From assembly GCA_902482035.1 (NCBI GenBank), contig CABSYW010000001.1, forward strand, positions 1 to 64,000: a stretch of 64,000 nt of DNA. The letters are read 5' to 3'. This stretch comes from an uncultured Collinsella sp. (lineage in GTDB: Bacteria > Actinomycetota > Coriobacteriia > Coriobacteriales > Coriobacteriaceae). Made by a program: the position numbers and the translations under genes. The notes beneath the pieces were generated by a model. The model was not told where the DNA came from. It did not search any database and saw nothing but the letters and a program-made list of their open reading frames with translations. Below, piece after piece: positions 58,620-64,000 of the stretch (positions are counted from its first letter, which is position 1; each line of letters begins with the position of its first letter).

Positions 58620-59924
58620 CTACTCCCCCGCCACGCTTGCGCGCAGCTTGGCGGCGATGGGCTCGGATGCCAGCAGGAACACGAGCATGACCACGGAGCA
58701 CGCCAGGCACACGATCCAGGTGCTCGCAAAGGAGCCCGTGGCATCGAACAGCACGCCCGAGACGATAGCGCCCACGGTGCCGCCGACCATCTCGAGCGAG
58801 GTAATGGTGCCCGTGACCTTGCCGAGGTCGGCCATGCCAAACTGCTTGGACGCGGCAATGGTAGGCGTGATGGTGCCCATGCACGTTCCGATACCAAAGC
58901 TCACAGCGGCAACAATAGGACCAAGGTCCGTCGTCGGGAAGCACAGCGCCACACAGGCGACAATACACGCAACGGAGCCAAGGATATTGCCAAAGCGCAG
59001 GCCAAAGCGGTCGTAGATCGCACCGAGCGAAATCTTGGCAATAACGACGGTAACCATATAGACCGAAAGCACGGTACCCGCCCACATGGGATCGTGGCCG
59101 CCCGTGACGATCTTGGCACCGTTGACGGTAACACTCGTCATGTTGGTAACCTGGTTGGGCAGGATGGCGCCATTGACCAAGCCCATGAAGAGGAAGGCAA
59201 CGACGAGCAGCCAAAACGCCGGGCTCTTCTTGATACGAGACCAGCCGACGCTAACCTCGGGCGCCGTGTGCTCGTCCTTGTCGCCAGCCGTCGAGACGGA
59301 CGGATCGCCCGGGTTCTCGCCGAGCGGCTTAAGGCCGATCTCGGAAGGCTTGGTGCGGAAGGAATAGGCCGTAATGGGCAGCGCCGCCACCATGCAGATA
59401 GCCGCGAGCACCAGGAAGGCGGAACGCCAGCCAACGCTCACAATAAGCGAGCTCACGATGGGAGACAGAATAGCGCCGCCAAAGCCCGAGCCCGAAAGTG
59501 CGATGGAGATGGCAAGGCCTCGCTTGGCCGTAAACCAGTTGGCGGTCACTAGGCTGATAAGCAGGCGGGTCGAGGCCACAGCGAAGCAGCCCGAAACGGC
59601 AAAGAGCACGTAGACCTGCCACAGCTCACCGACAAAGCTCATGCCGGCAAGCACTGCCGAGGTAGCGATAACGGTGAGCGAGCCCAATACGCGGCCACTC
59701 ACCTTATCGGCAACATGGCCGATAACGAGCGAACCCACGACACTCACCACGGTGGAGATGGCATTGGAGATGTTGTACTGCGCAAGGGAAATGCCCAGGT
59801 CGCTGACGATCAGCGGCTGGAACAGGCTCATGCAGTTGACGAAAATCGTGTAGCACGTGGCCATGATCACGAAGCCGGAGGCCACCACGAGCCAGCCGGG
59901 GAAGAACTTACGCTGCTGGGACAT
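58620..59924 (-). CDS. MFS transporter, oxalate/formate antiporter (OFA) type
   Basis: 434 residues, 12 predicted membrane helices; ATG at 59924 with AAGGAGCAGT. MFS loop motif GHVADKVSGRVLG (about 70-82) and WFTAKRGLAISIALSGSGFGG (about 129-149) are typical of the OFA subfamily, which exchanges small carboxylates. The central loop is short and charged. Substrate unknown; context (ppc, hisS, M20 peptidase) gives no clear hint. Confidence 0.85.
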   Translation of the reverse strand: MSQQRKFFPGWLVVASGFVIMATCYTIFVNCMSLFQPLIVSDLGISLAQYNISNAISTVVSVVGSLVIGHVADKVSGRVLGSLTVIATSAVLAGMSFVGELWQVYVLFAVSGCFAVASTRLLISLVTANWFTAKRGLAISIALSGSGFGGAILSPIVSSLIVSVGWRSAFLVLAAICMVAALPITAYSFRTKPSEIGLKPLGENPGDPSVSTAGDKDEHTAPEVSVGWSRIKKSPAFWLLVVAFLFMGLVNGAILPNQVTNMTSVTVNGAKIVTGGHDPMWAGTVLSVYMVTVVIAKISLGAIYDRFGLRFGNILGSVACIVACVALCFPTTDLGPIVAAVSFGIGTCMGTITPTIAASKQFGMADLGKVTGTITSLEMVGGTVGAIVSGVLFDATGSFASTWIVCLACSVVMLVFLLASEPIAAKLRASVAGE

Positions 59925-59950
59925 ACTGCTCCTTATTTAACAAACGAATA

Positions 59951-60054
59951 GCCGGCGCCGGGCGCCGGTAGTGCCCAAGATTGCCTTGAAAGACAAGGGC
60001 ATAGGCCTTACGGCCATGCCCGCAGGCTTGAAAGGCAAGGTTGGGTGCTACCGG
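59951..60054. repeat. Composite palindrome overlapping the end of the M20 gene
   Basis: CCGGTAG (59965-59971) pairs with CTACCGG (60048-60054), and further segments (GCCCAA/TTGGGT, TTGCCTT/AAGGCAA) continue the outer stem; an inner stem GGGCAT-GGCC/GGCC-ATGCCC closes it. The right arm contains the amidohydrolase stop codon. A GC-rich palindrome (about 59952-59967) lies just outside. Confidence 0.55.
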
Positions 60055-61346
60055 TGGTCGGCGATATAGCCCAAAGCGACGGCGGCATAAGCCGCAGCAC
60101 CGAGCGGCAGTTCGGCATCGTTAAAACGTGCCTTGGGATGGTGCTGGGCAAAATGCTCGTCCGTGTCGGTTACGGCCGCGCCCACGGTAAAGTACGCACT
60201 CGGAATCTCACTCGAGATAAGCGCGAAGTCCTCACTCGCCATGGCATGGAAAAGCGGCAAGAAAGCCGCCTTGGGCAGTACTGCGCCCACGTAGCCAAGC
60301 GACGCCTGAGTCATATCGCTGTCGAGTACAAGCGGCGGAACATCCGAAAGCGCCTCGATGGTCGCCGGCGTACGATAGGTCGTGGCAACGCCGTTAACGA
60401 CCTCCGCGATGCGGGTCTTTAGGTGAGCCATGAGCTCAACATCAAAGCCGCGCAGCGTTCCCTCGAGCACGCAGGTGTCGGGGATGACGTTGGCCGCCAA
60501 GCCGCCGGCGAACTTACCAACGGTAAGTGCGACTTCCTTGGCCGCCGGCACCTCGCGGGAGATAAGCTCCTGGAGCGCCAGGTGCACGTGGACGCCGGCC
60601 GTGATGGGGTCGATGCAGATCTCGGGGCTGGAACCGTGGCCGCCCTTGCCCTGGAGCGTGATGCGGAAACCGTACACGCCCGAGAGCGCCGGGCTGCCGT
60701 AGAGCACCAGGCCAAGCGGCGACTGGCTGTTGACATGCATGGCAAAGGCCGCCTGAGGGCGCGGGTTCTCGAGCAAGCCGTCGGCGATGGCAGCGCGTGC
60801 TCCCTCAAAGGTCTCCTCGCCCGGCTGGAACAGCAACTTGACGGTAGCGTTGGCCTCCACAAGCTCGGCCTCTCGAGCCTTGAGCAAACGGGCCGCGCCG
60901 AGCAACGCCGTCGCATGCATATCGTGACCGCAAGCATGCATGCAGCCGTTGGTAGAGGCGAAAGGCTCGCCCGACTCTTCGGCAACGGGCAGGGCATCCA
61001 TGTCGCCACGAAGCATGACGACCGTTCCGGCCTGCTCGTCCTTGCACGTGCCATTGCCCTGAGCGGCCGCGGCCGCACCGGAACCAATCAGGCCAACGAC
61101 GCAGGAACCATCGACGAGCGTGGCAAACGGGATGTCCATCTCGGCCAGGCGCGCTTGGATATACGCAGAGGTCTGCGGGAGGTCGTTACCAAGTTCGGGC
61201 GTCCGATGCAGATCGTGACGCCATGCGGCAAGCTCATCAGCAAAAGTTTGAGCCTCTTTGACCAGACTGTCGCCAATGGCGGCTTGCGCCGCCGCGGTGG
61301 CCTTGGGCGCTGATTGCGGTTGAAGATCGGACAGTGCTGGTGCCAT
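60048..61346 (-). CDS. M20-family amidohydrolase (peptidase M20D type)
   Basis: 432 residues; ATG at 61346 with TGGAGGGCATCT. M20D motifs: WRHDLHRTPELGNDLPQT (about 42-59), MLRGDMDALPVAE, the metal-binding CMHACGHDMHATALLGAA, LFQPGEET and GKGGHGSSPE (dimer domain). Such enzymes hydrolyse N-acyl amino acids, hippurate, aminobenzoyl-glutamate or indole conjugates. There is no signal peptide. Specific substrate not readable. The stop lies inside a long palindrome, which is unusual. Confidence 0.88.
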   Translation of the reverse strand: MAPALSDLQPQSAPKATAAAQAAIGDSLVKEAQTFADELAAWRHDLHRTPELGNDLPQTSAYIQARLAEMDIPFATLVDGSCVVGLIGSGAAAAAQGNGTCKDEQAGTVVMLRGDMDALPVAEESGEPFASTNGCMHACGHDMHATALLGAARLLKAREAELVEANATVKLLFQPGEETFEGARAAIADGLLENPRPQAAFAMHVNSQSPLGLVLYGSPALSGVYGFRITLQGKGGHGSSPEICIDPITAGVHVHLALQELISREVPAAKEVALTVGKFAGGLAANVIPDTCVLEGTLRGFDVELMAHLKTRIAEVVNGVATTYRTPATIEALSDVPPLVLDSDMTQASLGYVGAVLPKAAFLPLFHAMASEDFALISSEIPSAYFTVGAAVTDTDEHFAQHHPKARFNDAELPLGAAAYAAVALGYIADHR

Positions 61347-61431
61347 AGATGCCCTCCAGTAACGTTTTTGCAGCAAGCACTTTGATAGCGTAAAGTGCAA
61401 GGTACTACTTTAAGGGCGACGCATAAAAAAT

Positions 61432-61449
61432 GCCGCCCCGGGAGGCGGC
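61432..61449 (-). terminator. Terminator of the EamA permease gene
   Basis: GCCGCC (61432-61437) pairs with GGCGGC (61444-61449), followed on the minus strand by ATTTTTTATG, 13 bases after the stop. Confidence 0.85.
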
Positions 61450-61461
61450 GCAACAAATTGT

Positions 61462-62445
61462 TTACAATTGCGGGCGCGGCTTTCGACGCAAAAAATCGAA
61501 ATGCGTCTCGCTCAAGATAATCGAAAGAAAGATGAGCGCGAAGCCGGCGAGCAGGCGCGAGGTGAGCGCCTCCCCCATCAGCAGCACCGAGAACAGCACA
61601 CCCGAAGGCGACTCCATCGAAAGGAGCAGCGAGCCCGTCGAGGCCGGGACATGCGCCAGGCCGACGTTTTGGATGAGCAGAGCCACACATGTGCAGCCCA
61701 CCGAGAGAAACGCCATCACACTGATAAAGCTCGGCGTCCAAACGGACAGCGGCGCTTGGGTCTCGAATAGCAGCGACGAGATCAGGCTCAGCACGCCGTT
61801 GCCCACAAACATCCAAAACGTGATGACGTTGATGTCCATCTTGCGGCCATACTTGGCGGTCACCGCCATCTGGATGGCAAAGAAGACCGCGCCGCCCAGC
61901 GTAATGGCATCACCGATGTTGAACTCGACGCTATCGAGCGCCACCAGGCCAATGCCCGCCAGACAGAGCAATGCGGCACCCAAGTTGTAACGCGTGAGCT
62001 TTTCGCCGCTCAGGAAATAGCTCGCAAAGGGCACGAGGATGCAGTACGTACCCGTCAAAAACGCGTTCTTGCCCGCCGTGGTCTGAGCCAGACCGACCGT
62101 CTGCAGGGCGTAGGCGGCCCACATAAGTGTGCCCATGCCAAGTCCGACGATAAGGTTGCGGGCGTTGAGGTGCGCGATGATGCGCTTGTGGAAGATGACA
62201 AACATGACCAACGCCGCAGGCAGAAAGCGCACGTAGAGCAGTTCAAACACTGGAATGGTGCCGAGCGCGTCCTTCATAGTGGTAAAGGAGTAGCCCCAGA
62301 TAATCGCCACCGAAAGCAGCAGAACTTTCCAGAACAGCGGCGAGCGAGCGCCGGCGCCCCGGGGAATACCGCCCGCGCCCAAATCCTCACGGGCCACAGG
62401 GCCATCAGGCATGTTTTCGATTTCGTTGGCAGCGTATTGGGCCAT
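61462..62445 (-). CDS. EamA/DMT-family permease
   Basis: 327 residues; ATG at 62445 with GAGGATG. After a ~40-residue polar N-terminus, ten membrane helices form two EamA repeats (about 42-180 and 190-320). IWGYSFTTMKDAL opens the first; SMESPSGVLFSVLLMGEALT is the signature of the second. The family exports metabolites or amino acids; substrate unknown. Transcribed towards the M20 gene 115 bases away, with its own terminator between. Confidence 0.87.
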   Translation of the reverse strand: MAQYAANEIENMPDGPVAREDLGAGGIPRGAGARSPLFWKVLLLSVAIIWGYSFTTMKDALGTIPVFELLYVRFLPAALVMFVIFHKRIIAHLNARNLIVGLGMGTLMWAAYALQTVGLAQTTAGKNAFLTGTYCILVPFASYFLSGEKLTRYNLGAALLCLAGIGLVALDSVEFNIGDAITLGGAVFFAIQMAVTAKYGRKMDINVITFWMFVGNGVLSLISSLLFETQAPLSVWTPSFISVMAFLSVGCTCVALLIQNVGLAHVPASTGSLLLSMESPSGVLFSVLLMGEALTSRLLAGFALIFLSIILSETHFDFLRRKPRPQL

Positions 62446-62784
62446 GGAACATCCTCGCACTCAATCTGGGCGTGGTGTCCGCACGCGTATGGCTGCGTGC
62501 CGCCTCATGGTCAAATAAAAACAGGGCGCACCGGACCCCCGGCACGCCCCGCTACTGTAGCAACAACCAGCGTTGCATCGCAATCCAGCCCACTAAAGCG
62601 TTTTGTTCCGCCGTTCTACCGAACGGCGGACCGGCCGACGCTGCGCGAGCTGCATTCACACCAATCTGACGTTCAATTTCAAGGGCGCGACCAGAAGGTC
62701 AGCGCCCTCTCATTTCACGTCACCTTGGCGCAAATGCGGCTCGCTCGCTGACATTGCCGTAGCATCAGCGTTTACATTGTTGCG
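62446..62784 (-). other. Gene-free region with hairpins between the YhgE-like and EamA genes
   Basis: 339 bases. GGGCGCGACC (62683-62692) pairs with GGTCAGCGCCC (62697-62707, one bulge), a likely end for the YhgE-like gene. CCGCCGTTC...GAACGGCGG (about 62609-62630) is another stem. GGGCGCACCGG (62524-62534) pairs with 62539-62549 and is followed by GTTTTTATTT on the minus strand, a second terminator. No ORF is supported. Confidence 0.6.
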
Positions 62785-64000
62785 CTAGATTAATTTAGTA
62801 CTCTCCAGCTTTTCGATGATCCAGTCGTTGGCTTTGATGACCGGGCGGCGGAAGACGACGCCCAGTGCCAGCGACGGAATCAGATAGCTCGCCAGAATGC
62901 CTAGCTCAATCCAGTACTCCATATGGTAGGCGCCAGCCATGGCGGCATGCATGGCGTTGATGCCGTGGGTGAACGGCAGGAACGGATAGATCGCCTGGAA
63001 CACGGGGCCGGTCATCTCGATGGGGAACGTGCCGCCCGAACCGCCGACCTGCATGACCAGCAGCACGACGGCGAGCGCCTTGCCGATATCGCCAAACGAA
63101 ACCGTAAGCGTGTAGACGATATTAGAGAACACGAGGCTCGCGACCCAGCCCGCCAGCACAAACTGCAGCGGGTCGTCGCACTGGATGCCAAAGAACAGGA
63201 TGTCGCCCGCGCACACGAGCGTTGCCTGCAGCAGGGCCAGACCACCAAAGAACAGGTAGCGGCCCAGGTAGATCTCGTGCAGGCGCACGGGGATCAGCTC
63301 ATTGATAAGCTCATCGTCAACCGAGACCTTCATCATGGCCGCCAGCACAATCGAGCCCACCCAGAGCGACAGAATCGTGTAGAACGGTGCCATGGCCGAA
63401 CCGTAGTTGCGGATCGGATAGACCGGCTTGCGATCGAGCGCGACGGGGCCGGAAAGCGACACGGCCAGGCCCTCGGGGTCGTTGCCAATCATCGTCTTGA
63501 TCGTGGCAAGGTCGTCCGACATCAGGGCGCCATCGAGCTCGTCCTTAAACGCACTGATCTTGTCCGACGCCTCGCCCAGCTGATCAGAAGCCTTGTTGAC
63601 CAGCTTTGCAGCCTTGGAGAGGCCCTTCGCCAACGAGCCGGATGCATCGGTGAGGCCACTCACGGCGCTATCCAGATTGCTCGAAATACCGTTCAGCGAA
63701 TCCAAAACGCCCGAGATGGTCTTCTTGAGCTCCTTTGCCTTGGCCGAGAACTTGGAGTCGTAATCGATTTTGGCACCCGAGACACCCACCTTGGCGTCGG
63801 CGATGGCCTGGTCGGTTTCGGCGCGGACATCGTTAACCTTTGCCATGCTGTCCGAGAGCGACGTCGCGATGCTCGTCAGCTCCTTGGCATTGTTGCGGTA
63901 CTCTTCCGCAGTTCCGCCAAGAGATGTCGCAACAGACTCGAGACCTTCCTTGAGCTTATCGTTACTCACCTGGCCAGCAAGACTACGGAGCTTATCTGCC
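62785..64000 (-). CDS. YhgE/Pip-type ABC-2 membrane protein, C-terminal part (5' end outside window)
   Basis: The frame is open from the window edge to the stop at 62785, at least 405 residues. The visible N-terminal half is a long helical, Ala/Ser/Lys-rich segment (ATSLSDSMAKVNDVRAETDQ onwards), likely coiled coil and extracytoplasmic. The C-terminal ~190 residues have about five membrane helices, starting YGSAMAPFYTILSLWVGSIVLA, then VYTLTVSFGDIGKAL and GGSGGTFPIEMTGPVFQ. This matches the end of YhgE/phage-infection-protein (Pip) family members, which are large membrane proteins linked to protein secretion and phage adsorption. GTG at 63969 is probably not the true start, since the frame continues upstream. 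Confidence 0.88.
   Translation of the reverse strand, partial: ADKLRSLAGQVSNDKLKEGLESVATSLGGTAEEYRNNAKELTSIATSLSDSMAKVNDVRAETDQAIADAKVGVSGAKIDYDSKFSAKAKELKKTISGVLDSLNGISSNLDSAVSGLTDASGSLAKGLSKAAKLVNKASDQLGEASDKISAFKDELDGALMSDDLATIKTMIGNDPEGLAVSLSGPVALDRKPVYPIRNYGSAMAPFYTILSLWVGSIVLAAMMKVSVDDELINELIPVRLHEIYLGRYLFFGGLALLQATLVCAGDILFFGIQCDDPLQFVLAGWVASLVFSNIVYTLTVSFGDIGKALAVVLLVMQVGGSGGTFPIEMTGPVFQAIYPFLPFTHGINAMHAAMAGAYHMEYWIELGILASYLIPSLALGVVFRRPVIKANDWIIEKLESTKLI

Noticed and set aside
1..64000. tRNA or rRNA genes
   Set aside because: No cloverleaf with a T-arm GTTCGANTC-like core or rRNA-like stretch was recognised in the intergenic regions I read; a dedicated scan would be needed to exclude a small one.

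Overview
The window is a high-GC bacterial chromosome segment with dense, mostly minus-strand operons. The gene content suggests a gut Coriobacteriia member close to Collinsella: an OmpR-type regulator with a GlnR-like DNA-binding domain beside a GlnA2-like protein, a full Kdp system, a Lar nickel-lactate racemase cluster, a FeoA-FeoA-FeoB operon with the FeoB-associated Cys-rich protein, and a large pectin/uronate programme. The genus is an inference from gene types. There is no rRNA, no tRNA and no CRISPR array that I can see.

Layout. 1-540: 3' end of an IS110-type transposase. 0.65-4.4 kb: HtrA-like protease, GlnR-like regulator and a glutamine-synthetase homologue. 4.5-14.9 kb: LacI regulator, KDG kinase, KDPG aldolase, GntR regulator, IlvD/Edd-type dehydratase, GntP permease, FadR-type regulator, KduD and a DhuI-type isomerase. 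15.1-17.0 kb: an Old Yellow Enzyme-type flavin/FeS oxidoreductase. 17.3-25.5 kb: kdpFABC facing away from kdpDE, bracketed by two almost identical 86-87 bp direct repeats. 25.6-26.9 kb: a GltD-like oxidoreductase. 27-42 kb: pectin and galacturonate block (isomerase/epimerase, GH105, SGNH esterase, CE8-esterase fusion, GH28, GPH transporter, UxaA, UxaB, UxaC, LacI). 42.2-45.5 kb: ferrous iron uptake. 45.7-48.8 kb: HPr, AspRS, SerB. 48.9-53.5 kb: larB-larC-tetR facing larA-larD. 54-64 kb: PEP carboxylase, HisRS, MFS permease, M20 amidohydrolase, EamA permease and the C-terminal part of a YhgE/Pip-like protein.

How it works together. The pectin enzymes have no visible signal peptide, so methylated and acetylated oligogalacturonides are probably imported and dismantled in the cytoplasm. 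GH28 would release galacturonate, which UxaC, UxaB and UxaA convert to 2-keto-3-deoxygluconate (KDG). GH105 would release unsaturated uronate, which the DhuI-type isomerase and KduD convert to KDG. The GntP/dehydratase pair probably feeds a sugar acid into KDG as well. KdgK and Eda then give pyruvate and glyceraldehyde-3-phosphate. Promoters of kduD, the GH105 gene, the GPH operon and uxaC share one LacI-type operator (core GTGAACGTTCAC). kdgK carries a different LacI-type operator pair next to its own divergent LacI gene.

The least expected material is intergenic. Long nested palindromes occur at 51313-51435 and 53913-54039. Both have exactly 28-bp outer arms of unrelated sequence, conserved 12-nt internal boxes and an inner stem that covaries. 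A diverged relative lies at 14114-14223 and a degenerate tandem array at 53731-53912. Separate families are a TTGCGGTG-armed palindrome (three copies) and hairpins with a fixed GGGACAGGYA loop and changing stems (two copies).
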